A stretch of 14,338 nt of DNA, taken from contig CAIRLQ010000222.1 of assembly GCA_903879465.1 (NCBI GenBank), forward strand, positions 1 through 14,338, given 5' to 3'. Source of the DNA: an uncultured Opitutia bacterium. Lineage in GTDB: Bacteria > Verrucomicrobiota > Verrucomicrobiia > Opitutales > UBA953. How positions within the stretch are numbered: position 1 is the stretch's first letter; each line of letters begins with the position of its first letter. Below the pieces are notes generated by a model. The model was not told where the DNA came from and made no database searches. It was given only the letters and a program-made list of their open reading frames with translations. Positions 6,948 to 14,052 of this stretch are shown here, one piece after another. The translations under genes and the position numbers were made by a program.

Positions 6948-9020
6948 ATGCGAGCCTTCCTTCTCTGCGTCCTGTTGGCGGTAGAAGCCGCCGCACAGCA
7001 GAAAGAAATCACCTTCCAGCAGGTTGGCGGGGGCTCGTTTGCCGGTTTCACGGAAGATGAAAAGGCGGAGAAGGCATGGGAGGTGACGGCCAAGTACATG
7101 AAACCGACTGCCGAAGCAGGCGTGTGGGACATGGATCAGCTTAAGGTGCAATCCTATCGCCAAGGCAAGGTGCAGGCGACCTTCGCCAGTCCTTATGGCA
7201 CGATGAATCCGGCCAAGCGCTCCGGCCAGGGGGCGGCCTCGGTGAAGGCAAATTCGCCCGCCTTCAATCTCACGGGTGACGGCTGGATCTGGCGCTCGAC
7301 ACCGAAAGGCGATAGCTTCGCCGTATTGGCGAATGTTTCCGCCGAACTCGACCTCGCCAAGCCGATCACCAAGCGCCTGCGTCTCCGTGCGCCGCGCATG
7401 GATGCCAGCCCCGTCGAGGGGGGTACGTTGATGATTTTTCAGGGCGGCGTCATCGCCGAGCGTTCCGGGGAGCGGACGACCTGCGAACGTTTCGAGTGCC
7501 TCGTGAACGATGGCCCCGGGGGCGATGCCGCGTGCAAGTCCCTCTTTGCTTCGGGTAACGTGGTCAGGGTTTTTGAGAAGCAGACCCTGCGCGGTGACGT
7601 CGCCAAGTTCGATCTCAAGGATGATGCGGTGGAAGTCATCGGTCATGTCGAGATCGACGAACCCGAGGTCAAGGGGTCATCCCAGCGCTTGCGTCATCAA
7701 TCCAAGTTGGGAGTGACTCAGTTATTCGCCGGCGACGGCAAGCCGGTCAAATTGCGAATTCATCGCAAACTGTCGGAGGATGCCGACGTCAGCGGCGATC
7801 TGGTCACGATTCGTCGCGACGCCGTGAAGGGTACTTCCCGGGTCGAGGTACATGATAATGCCACTTATGTCTCGGCGCAGGGCCATCTCCTGGCGCGAAC
7901 TTTACTGGCTACTGAATCCCGCGAGGACGGTAGTTTGTTGGCGGCCGACGGGGGCGTGAAGGGCGAACTCGAGGGGACGCTCTTCGAATCGGGTAAGGCT
8001 CTTTGGAATCGGACCAAGCGTATTCTGGAGCTGGAGCAATCCCCCAAGATTCGTGATCCGCGTGGAGTTGAGGCCGTGGGCTTTTCGATTCGTAGTGACA
8101 TCGCCAAGGAGCGTGTGGAGGTTCGTTCTGGGCCGGGTATTCGTGCCGCTATTCGTTTGCCCGCCAGCGAAGAGGGTGAGACCCCTGGTCAGGCCGAGGC
8201 GAATCAGGCTTTGATCGTCACCGAGGATGGAGCGCTGCAGGTTGAGCTATTAGGCGCCGTGCATTACACCTCCGGTAAAGTGATCACTGATTCCGGGCAG
8301 ATGGTGGCTTTCTGTCTGCCGCGAACGAAGGGCAAGCGCGATTTCGCCTTGAGTAAGGCAATCCTGACGGACCGTGTGCGCTATGCGCAGCCGGGTTTGC
8401 GCTGTGCCGCCGAACGAATCGACCTGACCCCTGCCGTGCAGGTCGAAGAGGTGCTGATTAAGGATGCGCTGGCCGGGAGGCCTCGGCTGTTGACGCTTTC
8501 GGGCGGCTCTGGTCTTTCACGCCCGCGCCTTTTCGTGACTTACTCCAATGGTAAGAACGCCGAGTTCATCGCCGATGCGGATGAAATCCTGACTACGCCG
8601 GTCCTCACGAAGTTCTTTTTGCGTGGCGCCGTCGCCATGGCTTCCGAGGATACCACTGCGACCTGTGATTTACTGGAGGGCTTGGCTTCACCGGACAAAA
8701 ACGGCCAGCAGGTGGCCCGGCAGATGATCGGGCGCGGTAACGTGCAAGTAGTGGCCGGAGGTGTCTCGGCCAAAGGGCGCACGATGGAGGTCTTGCCAGA
8801 GAAGGGTATGGCGCGCCTTTTTGGGGATGCCCGGATCCTCGACAAGTCCGGCAACGAGGGCGTCCCGGCCAAGGAGGCCACCTATAATCTTAATACCAAG
8901 ACCTGGCGCATGGAGTCAGCGACGGATGAAACCGCTCCCGGCCAAGTCGTGCGCCCGAAGATTTTCCTCGGTCACGACTTCACATTGCCCGAGGTCAAAA
9001 GCCTCGACAAGGCCCGCTGA
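6948..9020 (+). CDS. LptC/LptA (OstA)-like LPS transport protein, unusually long
   Basis: The 690-residue product begins with a short signal peptide or anchor (MRAFLLCVLLAVEAAAQQ, likely cleavage after AAA near residue 16), then is polar and rich in beta-forming repeats with no further membrane segment. Residues about 43-140 look LptC-like (WEVTAKY, repeated short strands around KVQATFASPYG and FNLTGDGWIWRS). Several OstA/LptA-type jelly-roll stretches follow, for example near 200-250 (ASGNVVRVFEKQ, RGDVAKFDLKDDAVEVIGHVEI), 281-340, 428-507 and 596-656. Canonical LptA and LptC are each under 200 residues, so this is a fused or expanded bridge protein. Its place 13 nt before lptB supports a role in carrying LPS across the periplasm. 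I chose the ATG at 6948, where the signal peptide starts; a GTG at 6921 would add nine residues. Family is fairly sure, domain borders are not. Confidence 0.8.
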   Translation: MRAFLLCVLLAVEAAAQQKEITFQQVGGGSFAGFTEDEKAEKAWEVTAKYMKPTAEAGVWDMDQLKVQSYRQGKVQATFASPYGTMNPAKRSGQGAASVKANSPAFNLTGDGWIWRSTPKGDSFAVLANVSAELDLAKPITKRLRLRAPRMDASPVEGGTLMIFQGGVIAERSGERTTCERFECLVNDGPGGDAACKSLFASGNVVRVFEKQTLRGDVAKFDLKDDAVEVIGHVEIDEPEVKGSSQRLRHQSKLGVTQLFAGDGKPVKLRIHRKLSEDADVSGDLVTIRRDAVKGTSRVEVHDNATYVSAQGHLLARTLLATESREDGSLLAADGGVKGELEGTLFESGKALWNRTKRILELEQSPKIRDPRGVEAVGFSIRSDIAKERVEVRSGPGIRAAIRLPASEEGETPGQAEANQALIVTEDGALQVELLGAVHYTSGKVITDSGQMVAFCLPRTKGKRDFALSKAILTDRVRYAQPGLRCAAERIDLTPAVQVEEVLIKDALAGRPRLLTLSGGSGLSRPRLFVTYSNGKNAEFIADADEILTTPVLTKFFLRGAVAMASEDTTATCDLLEGLASPDKNGQQVARQMIGRGNVQVVAGGVSAKGRTMEVLPEKGMARLFGDARILDKSGNEGVPAKEATYNLNTKTWRMESATDETAPGQVVRPKIFLGHDFTLPEVKSLDKAR

Positions 9021-9033
9021 CCGCTTCCTCCTT

Positions 9034-9780
9034 ATGGCTATGGCCGACTCCAGTGAAAAGGGCATCGTGCGCGTCGAGGCACTGGCGAAGCATTATGACG
9101 CCAAGGTGGCCGTGCAGGACGTCAGCCTGACGTTGAAGGCCGGTGAGATCGTGGGTCTCCTCGGCCCAAACGGTGCCGGCAAGACGACCACTTTCTACAT
9201 GGTCGTCGGCTTGGTGCCCGCGACTTCTGGCCGGGTTTTTTTGGATGGTCGTAACGTGACCCGCATGCCGATGTGGCAGCGCGCCAAGAGCGGTCTCGGC
9301 TACCTGCCGCAGGAGGCCTCCATTTTTCGCAAGCTTACGGTCTGGGAGAATGTGATGGCAGTCGTCGAGACGCTCAATCTTTCCGAACAGGAGCGTAAGA
9401 TCCGCACCGCCCAGCAGTTGTCAGACCTAGGTCTTGAGAAGCTTGCCCGGCAGCCGGCCTTCACGCTTTCCGGAGGCGAACGTCGGCGCCTCGAAATCGC
9501 CCGTGCCTTGGCCACTGGACCGCGCTTCCTTTTGATGGATGAGCCCTTCAGCGGAGTAGACCCGATTTCCGTGGCCGAGGTCCAATCCATCATCCGCAAA
9601 CTCAAGACTCGCGGCATCGGGGTGCTGATTACCGACCATAATGTGCGGGAAACCCTCTCGATTGTCGATCGGGCGTACCTTATTCACCAGGGCAGGGTGC
9701 TTGTTTCTGGCACTCCCGAGGACATCGTCAATAATCCTGAGAGCCGCCGCCATTACTTGGGCGAAGGTTTTAAACTCTGA
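9034..9780 (+). CDS. lptB: LPS export ABC transporter ATP-binding protein LptB
   Basis: LptB is the cytoplasmic ATPase that, with LptF and LptG, extracts lipopolysaccharide from the inner membrane. The 248 residues contain Walker A GPNGAGKT (44-51), the LptB-typical stretch GYLPQEASIFRKLTVWENV (89-107) with Q-loop Gln93, signature LSGGE (145-149), Walker B FLLMDEP (165-171) with catalytic Glu170, and switch His202 in ITDHN. The C-terminus HYLGEGFKL is also typical. An ATG six bases downstream (9040) is equally possible. The frame stays open upstream to 8761, but that stretch is the other-frame shadow of the preceding gene. The gap to hprK is 3 nt. No lptF or lptG is present here. There is no Shine-Dalgarno; the start is preceded by a CT-rich run. 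Confidence 0.97.
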   Translation: MAMADSSEKGIVRVEALAKHYDAKVAVQDVSLTLKAGEIVGLLGPNGAGKTTTFYMVVGLVPATSGRVFLDGRNVTRMPMWQRAKSGLGYLPQEASIFRKLTVWENVMAVVETLNLSEQERKIRTAQQLSDLGLEKLARQPAFTLSGGERRRLEIARALATGPRFLLMDEPFSGVDPISVAEVQSIIRKLKTRGIGVLITDHNVRETLSIVDRAYLIHQGRVLVSGTPEDIVNNPESRRHYLGEGFKL

Positions 9781-9783
9781 CCC

Positions 9784-10758
9784 ATGTCTGACCCTGCGCC
9801 TGATACTCGTCCGGAATCCGTTTCGGTCCGTGAGTTCTTCGATTCATTCAAGGGGATGCTGCAGATGGAGCTGATCGCTGGGGCGGACGGCTTGGATAAC
9901 ATGATTTCCGAGAAGTCGTTGAATCGCCCGGCGCTAGCCGTGACGGGTTACTTCAAGGAGTTTGCGCATCGCCGCCTCCAGCTTTTCGGGGCCGGAGAGA
10001 TGGCTTATCTTTCAGATCAATCGGCCGCGGTCCGGGAGAAACTCCTAGACGATGTCTTCGCCAAGAAGATTCCGGCGGTCGTGGTCTCGCGCGGCCTGCC
10101 GGCCGATGATATCCTATTGCGCATTGCGGACCGCCATCGCGTTCCGTTGATCCGTACGCAGCTTAAGTCCAAGGATTTTTCGGCCGAGGCCACGGTTCTG
10201 CTCGAAGAAAAATTCGCGCCGCGAACGAATCTACATGCGACCCTAGTCGATATTAAGGGCATCGGCGTGCTGCTTCGGGGTGCTTCGGGTGTTGGGAAGA
10301 GCGAGTGCGCTCTGGCTTTAATCGAACGCGGACACTCCTTGGTCGCTGATGATTATGTGATCGTGACGCTCATCGCCGATCGCGAGCTGCAGGGTACTTC
10401 CAAGGAATTGAACCGCGGCTATATGGAGTGTCGGGGTATTGGTATTATCAACGTCGCTTCTATTTTTGGGGTTCGTTCGGTCCGCCGAGAAAAACGTGTC
10501 GATTTGGTGGTCACCTTTGTGCTCTGGCAGCCAGGAATGGATGAGGAGCGGTCAGGACTCGAAGTGGAGAACTTTGAAATCCTAGGACGCAAGGTTTCCC
10601 ATATGACGATCCCGGTCCGTCCCGGACGTGATATGGCGCGTCTCGTCGAAGTCGCGGCCATGGTGCACGCGCTCCGTGGTATGGGCCATGATTCAGCTCA
10701 GGAATTCAGCGAACGGCTCATTCAGCACATGAGTAAAGAGCGGGAAAAGAAGGCCTAA
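9784..10758 (+). CDS. hprK: HPr kinase/phosphorylase
   Basis: HprK phosphorylates a serine of HPr, or the HPr-like Crh, using ATP or pyrophosphate and reverses the reaction with phosphate, tying carbon supply to regulation. The 324-residue protein has the N-terminal domain (about 12-140) and the kinase core: His151 in NLHATLVDI, Walker A GASGVGKS (166-173), catalytic Asp189-Asp190 in VADD, and the HprK signature ECRGIGIINVASIFG (215-229) followed by RREKRVDLVV. It lies 3 nt after lptB. In many proteobacteria an lptA-lptB-rpoN-hpf-ptsN-hprK neighbourhood is known; here lptB meets hprK directly. No HPr (ptsH) gene is in the window. Its TAA stop is the loop of the hairpin at 10750-10764, so the gene ends exactly in the terminator. 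Confidence 0.97.
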   Translation: MSDPAPDTRPESVSVREFFDSFKGMLQMELIAGADGLDNMISEKSLNRPALAVTGYFKEFAHRRLQLFGAGEMAYLSDQSAAVREKLLDDVFAKKIPAVVVSRGLPADDILLRIADRHRVPLIRTQLKSKDFSAEATVLLEEKFAPRTNLHATLVDIKGIGVLLRGASGVGKSECALALIERGHSLVADDYVIVTLIADRELQGTSKELNRGYMECRGIGIINVASIFGVRSVRREKRVDLVVTFVLWQPGMDEERSGLEVENFEILGRKVSHMTIPVRPGRDMARLVEVAAMVHALRGMGHDSAQEFSERLIQHMSKEREKKA

Positions 10759-10778
10759 GGCCTTATTTCTTTTTCCCG
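10741..10778. terminator. Bidirectional intrinsic terminator shared by hprK and the convergent gene
   Basis: AAGGCC (10750-10755) pairs perfectly with GGCCTT (10759-10764) around a TAA loop. On the plus strand the stem is followed by ATTTCTTTTT (10765-10774); on the minus strand it is followed by a T-rich run, the complement of GGGAAAAGAA (10742-10751). Outer bases CGGG (10741-10744) and CCCG (10775-10778) extend the symmetry. The loop TAA is the hprK stop, and the convergent gene stops at 10763-10765 inside the right side. The stem is short (6 bp, four of them GC pairs), so efficiency is uncertain. Confidence 0.72.
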
Positions 10779-11422
10779 TCCCAGCGGCAATCAGCCATCA
10801 CGCGCAGGCAGACTTCGCGGAGGTCGAACAAGGTCGCTTCGATATCCTGCGTGGCTTCGGCGGAGCTCAGGCGTGCGGCGCTGGGCAGGCCAGCGGTAAG
10901 TCCGATGGCATAGTTGATGGACGATAGGGCCCGCTTCATGTGCACGAGTGCGAGAGGGAGGTCGCCCGTATCGGTCGCGTTGATGGCCATGATGACCTGA
11001 TGCTGTGAATCCCAGAAGGAAAGTACCACGTTGGCGGCATCGTTCGCGGTCAGCAAAGTTCCCGCATCGGTGCAGAGGCGCTGGAAGGAGCGAGAGAGTT
11101 CAAGTCCGAGGGCCCGGGCCACGACATAGACAGGGTGCTGGTGGATGCAGTAGGGGAGGTCGGGGTTCTCGTTCTCGTCTTCGCTGAGATCCTCAGCGGT
11201 ATCGCCAGGTCCCCAGTCAGCGTTCTCCCAGCCCATGCGGCGGGCGCTGATATCAAGGCGATCAGGCAGGGCCTTGACCTCGGTGTAGTATGAAAGGAAG
11301 CGCCCCACCTCGAGGTCGTTGCGGTGAAGATAGCCGGCCCAGTCGGCCTCGCCCCATGAGGCGTTGCCGGAACCGTCGAAGTCGCCCTGGGGGTGGTCGC
11401 CATCGTCCATGAGGTCCATCAT
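10763..11422 (-). CDS. Hypothetical acidic protein, no recognised family
   Basis: I do not recognise this 219-residue protein. Residues 1-90 are strongly acidic and rich in Gly, Asp and Trp (for example DDGDHPQGDFDGSGN, GWENADWGPGD, EDLSEDENENPD). Residues about 96-215 look alpha-helical, with a core around YVVARALGLELSRSF, ANVVLSFWDSQHQVIMAIN and TLFDLREVCLRVMADCRW, and the protein ends in GKKK. There is no signal peptide or membrane segment, so it is probably cytoplasmic. It is a real gene by position: it lies between a terminator and a divergent trpD, and uses codons like its neighbours. I chose the ATG pair at 11422 because AGGGA lies upstream on that strand; an ATG at 11452 would give 229 residues. 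The frame remains open further, into the antisense of trpD, which I reject. Confidence 0.75.
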   Translation of the reverse strand: MMDLMDDGDHPQGDFDGSGNASWGEADWAGYLHRNDLEVGRFLSYYTEVKALPDRLDISARRMGWENADWGPGDTAEDLSEDENENPDLPYCIHQHPVYVVARALGLELSRSFQRLCTDAGTLLTANDAANVVLSFWDSQHQVIMAINATDTGDLPLALVHMKRALSSINYAIGLTAGLPSAARLSSAEATQDIEATLFDLREVCLRVMADCRWDGKKK

Positions 11423-11500
11423 TAGGTAGTTTTCCCTGCTTGCAAACCCCATGTGGCGAAAATGCCTTGTCCCCGTCGCCCCGTCCGTGGCTAATTCCGC
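11423..11500. promoter_or_regulatory. Divergent intergenic region between the unknown gene and trpD
   Basis: The 78-bp gap must hold the promoters of both divergent genes, or only that of trpD if the unknown gene starts at 11452. I found no -35/-10 pair that I can defend. TAATTC close to the trpD start is the best -10-like hexamer but would leave almost no leader. No leader peptide or attenuator precedes trpD. Confidence 0.3.
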
Positions 11501-12547
11501 ATGCCCTTGGACCTTCCCGCCCTTACTGCCGCCGTTTCGGCCGGTTGCGATCTCGCACCAGCTGAGGCCGCCGCCGCGGCGATGGCGATGGCGGAGTCTA
11601 GCATCGATGATGCCGCTAAGGAGGCGTTCCTGCTCGCCCTTGCCGCGAAGGGAGAGACGGCGGCGGAGGTCACTGGCTTCGCACGCACCTATCGTGATCT
11701 CGCGCGCCGCACGGATTTCGGCGATTGGCCCGGTCGTGGCATCGACATCGTGGGCACAGGAGGGGATCGCTCGGGCAGCTTCAATATTTCCTCTGCGTGT
11801 GCGCTTATTGTGGCCGCCGCAGGCGTGCCAGTGCTGAAGCATGGTAATCGTTCCGTGACTTCCAAATCCGGTAGCGCAGATTTCCTGGCTGGGCTTGGGG
11901 TCGTCCTCGAGGCTTCTGACGCGCAGTTATTGAAGGGGCTGAAGGAAGCCAATTTCTGCTACCTCTACGCACCAGCGTTTCATCCGGCCTTCAAGGCCGT
12001 CCTAGGCGTCCGCAAGAAAATCGCCGAGAGCGGCACGAAGACCGTTTTCAATGTGCTGGGTCCATTGATTAACCCGGCACGCCCGGCTCATATGGTCGTA
12101 GGGGTTTACGACGAACGATGGGTGGAGCCGCTGGCGTCGACGCTGAGCGAGCTGGGTGTGCGTCGGGGGCTTGTCACGCATTCCCGTGCGGGTGGCGGCA
12201 TGGATGAAATCACGACCACCGGTGAGGTCCGTGTCCGCGGTTGCGGTGAACTGGCCTCCGTCGATGCGGTCTGGTTGCCTGGTGATTTTGGATTTAAGAC
12301 CTGTACGGTTGCTGACCTGAGGGGCGGAACTCCCGAAGAGAACGTCGCGATGTTCAGTGACATGCTCGTGGGCGGAGTCACTGACGGCCTCATGGATACG
12401 ATGTGTCTCAGCGCCGGCGCTGCTCTCTGGGTCGCCGGAAAATCGAAAGACCCTTCCGAGGGCGCAGCCCTTGCCCGCTCTATCATTCTCAATGGCTCCT
12501 TGCGCGATGAGGCCCGTCGGTTGCGTGAGGCCTATCGGGTCGCTTGA
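11501..12547 (+). CDS. trpD: Anthranilate phosphoribosyltransferase
   Basis: TrpD transfers a phosphoribosyl group from PRPP to anthranilate, the second step of tryptophan synthesis from chorismate. The 348-residue protein has the helical N-terminal domain (about 1-75), the PRPP/diphosphate-binding GTGGD (85-89) with FNISSA (94-99), KHGNRSVTSKSGSADFL (113-129), GPLINPA (187-193), and metal-binding Asp235-Glu236 in GGGMDE. The loop before this pair (HSRAGGGMDE) is about two residues longer than the usual HGxDGxDE form. The gene stands alone, with no trpE, trpG or trpC nearby, so tryptophan genes are scattered. Its TGA abuts the waaA stop on the other strand. The ATG at 11501 has no Shine-Dalgarno (context TTCCGC-ATG). 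Confidence 0.97.
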   Translation: MPLDLPALTAAVSAGCDLAPAEAAAAAMAMAESSIDDAAKEAFLLALAAKGETAAEVTGFARTYRDLARRTDFGDWPGRGIDIVGTGGDRSGSFNISSACALIVAAAGVPVLKHGNRSVTSKSGSADFLAGLGVVLEASDAQLLKGLKEANFCYLYAPAFHPAFKAVLGVRKKIAESGTKTVFNVLGPLINPARPAHMVVGVYDERWVEPLASTLSELGVRRGLVTHSRAGGGMDEITTTGEVRVRGCGELASVDAVWLPGDFGFKTCTVADLRGGTPEENVAMFSDMLVGGVTDGLMDTMCLSAGAALWVAGKSKDPSEGAALARSIILNGSLRDEARRLREAYRVA

Positions 12548-12550
12548 TCA
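12545..12550. other. Abutting convergent stop codons (TGATCA)
   Basis: The palindrome TGATCA provides TGA for trpD on the plus strand (12545-12547) and TGA for waaA on the minus strand (12548-12550). There is no intergenic base and no hairpin with a U-run within about 50 bp on either side, so each transcript probably continues into the antisense of the other gene. Confidence 0.9.
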
Positions 12551-13828
12551 GCGGGCTAAGACTAGCACCAGTGTGCGCTCGGTCGCCCCGCGATTACTTT
12601 GATGCCAGGCCGAGCCATTTCGACCGGTTTCGGTGCGCTGACGCTGATCGGTGCAGAGCAGGGTGAGGCGAACTTCCAACTCGTCGGCGTTCTCGATGCG
12701 GAACGCGGCCTGAGCTTGTTCGAGCCCTCGGCAGATATCACGGAAGTTGGTCATCCGGGGTCCGTAGACAATGGCTACGCCTGCGGCGGCGCATTCAATC
12801 GGGGTTTGGCCGCCTTCGTGCGGAGGAAGGCTCTTTCCGCAGTAAGCGATATCTGCCGCGCGGGTCAGTCTTCGCAGTTCACCGGTGGTATCGGCGAGAT
12901 GGATAATCGTGTCGGCAGGGGCCGTGGCGCCGCCCGTGGAGCGTTGGTGCCAAGCCAGACCGCTGGCACTGGCTTCGGCGGCGACTTCCGTTCGACGTTC
13001 TGAGTGGCGAGGGGCGAGGAGTAGGCGCAAGTCAAAATCGGCGGCCCGGAGTTTGCGGACGATGCGGATGAGCTGGGTTTCTTCGCCTTTCCAGGTAGAC
13101 GACCCGAGGATCACTAGCGTCTGCGGATTTTCACCGAAGCCGAGTTCGCTACGGAGTTGGGTGCGCTCAGCGGTGGACATCGGTGCATCGCCTGCGACAT
13201 CGAACTTAAGATTGCCGGTGAGGATAGGTGATGTACCCAATGCACGAAAGCGGCGAAGGTCTTCTTCACTTCCAGCGCCGATGGAATGGAAGTGGCCGAG
13301 CAAGTAGGATGAGATGCGTGGAAAGCGCTGGTGTCGTGCGAAAGATTTATCAGAGATACGGCCGTTGATGAGAAGGGCAGGCACGCCACGCGCGCGGGCT
13401 TGCGCGAGGTGTTCGGGCCAGAGTTCTCCTTCGACGAGGATGATTTGATCGGGCTGGATGCGGTGCCAGGCCAAGGCGCTGCAAGCCCAGAGGTCGGAGG
13501 GGAAGATGCCGATGCGGTCCGCCACGGTCAGGTAGCGTTCGAGGGCGAGGCGGTAGCCGGTGCTCGTCGTGGTCGTCAGAATAATCTCCGCCTGACCGGA
13601 CTGATGGAGTGACTTAAGAAATGGCCCGATGGCTTCGATTTCGCCGACGGAGACAGCTTGGATCCAAATCCGTCGCTTACCTGGTTGTTTAGGGGGTAAA
13701 GTGGGAAAAAAGCCCAATCTTTGGCTGAAGCCCGCGCCGTATCCACCCCTGCGCAGCATCCGCCAGACATAGTACGGCAGGGCTGGGATTAGCAGCATCG
13801 GGAAGAGTATCCGGTAGGCCCAAGACAT
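12548..13828 (-). CDS. waaA: 3-deoxy-D-manno-octulosonic acid (Kdo) transferase WaaA/KdtA
   Basis: WaaA adds Kdo from CMP-Kdo to the lipid A precursor, starting the LPS core at the inner membrane. The 426-residue length matches E. coli (about 425). An N-terminal hydrophobic anchor (about 4-22) is followed by VSVGEIEAIGP with the probable catalytic Glu63, TTTTSTGY (85-92), FPSD (109-112), VEGELWP (132-138), NGRISDKS (155-162), GNLKFD (205-210), GSSTWKGEE (242-250), RHSERR (274-279), DTTGEL (313-318) and GKSL...GGQTPIE (331-345) with YGPRMTNF (355-362). The last nucleotide-binding motif differs from the common GGS...GGHNPLE by Lys for Gly and Gln-Thr for His-Asn. The last 35 residues are polar and Arg/Thr-rich. 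Start ATG at 13828, no Shine-Dalgarno. It is monocistronic here and converges on trpD. Confidence 0.96.
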   Translation of the reverse strand: MSWAYRILFPMLLIPALPYYVWRMLRRGGYGAGFSQRLGFFPTLPPKQPGKRRIWIQAVSVGEIEAIGPFLKSLHQSGQAEIILTTTTSTGYRLALERYLTVADRIGIFPSDLWACSALAWHRIQPDQIILVEGELWPEHLAQARARGVPALLINGRISDKSFARHQRFPRISSYLLGHFHSIGAGSEEDLRRFRALGTSPILTGNLKFDVAGDAPMSTAERTQLRSELGFGENPQTLVILGSSTWKGEETQLIRIVRKLRAADFDLRLLLAPRHSERRTEVAAEASASGLAWHQRSTGGATAPADTIIHLADTTGELRRLTRAADIAYCGKSLPPHEGGQTPIECAAAGVAIVYGPRMTNFRDICRGLEQAQAAFRIENADELEVRLTLLCTDQRQRTETGRNGSAWHQSNRGATERTLVLVLAR

Positions 13829-14052
13829 CTGGTTCAGGCGACCGTGCCGAGGTCCGCGAGACCTGTCAGTTCCAAAGCAGGCCTTAACGGGCTATTTTCC
13901 CGCTTGCACCGAGGGGGCAGGGGTGTTTGAACTCACTTTCCACCGTTTGAAGCGACCGCCGATTGCTTCGGACATAAAACCAAAAAACTAGTCAATACCC
14001 TGATCCAATGTCCCCTCCTTCGGCAGGAATCGGGATACGGAGCCAAAATACC
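13829..14052. promoter_or_regulatory. Divergent waaA-rpsB intergenic region
   Basis: This 224-bp stretch is the longest noncoding region of the window. It should hold both the waaA and rpsB promoters. GTTTGAA occurs twice in direct orientation, 20 bp apart (13925-13931 and 13945-13951), about two helical turns. An A-rich tract (13971-13997) follows, then a hairpin near the rpsB start. I could not settle on a -35/-10 pair in either direction. No ORF, tRNA or terminator is apparent. Confidence 0.45.
14010..14042 (+). promoter_or_regulatory. rpsB leader hairpin and Shine-Dalgarno
   Basis: TCCT (14016-14019) pairs with AGGA (14025-14028), extended by CCC (14012-14014) with GGG (14032-14034) and GT with AC (14010-14011, 14037-14038) across small internal loops. 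GGAG (14039-14042) lies 10 nt before the ATG and is the clearest Shine-Dalgarno of the window. CTCC (14015-14018) could alternatively pair with that GGAG, giving a closed form. Ribosomal protein S2 is known to regulate its own mRNA in several bacteria; whether this element does so is inference. Confidence 0.4.

Noticed and set aside
6810..7646. 278-residue open frame on the minus strand across fmt and the LptC/LptA-like gene
   Set aside because: It spans the junction of two firmly assigned plus-strand genes and has no domain signal; treated as a shadow.
8761..9033. In-frame extension of lptB upstream of 9034
   Set aside because: It overlaps the 3' part of the LptC/LptA-like gene in another frame, is Arg/Pro/Ser-rich as shadows are, and LptB proteins start near the chosen ATG.
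11453..11842. Extension of the unknown minus-strand gene to 11842
   Set aside because: It lies antisense over the trpD 5' end, shows shadow-like composition, and better starts exist at 11422 or 11452.
12173..12210. Longer loop before the Asp-Glu pair of TrpD as a sign of altered function
   Set aside because: Only about two extra residues, with all catalytic and PRPP-binding motifs intact; normal family variation is more likely.
13883..13903. CGGG-N7-CCCG hairpin upstream of waaA/rpsB as a terminator
   Set aside because: The stem is only four pairs with no following T-run in either direction, and the flanking genes diverge, so no terminator is expected.
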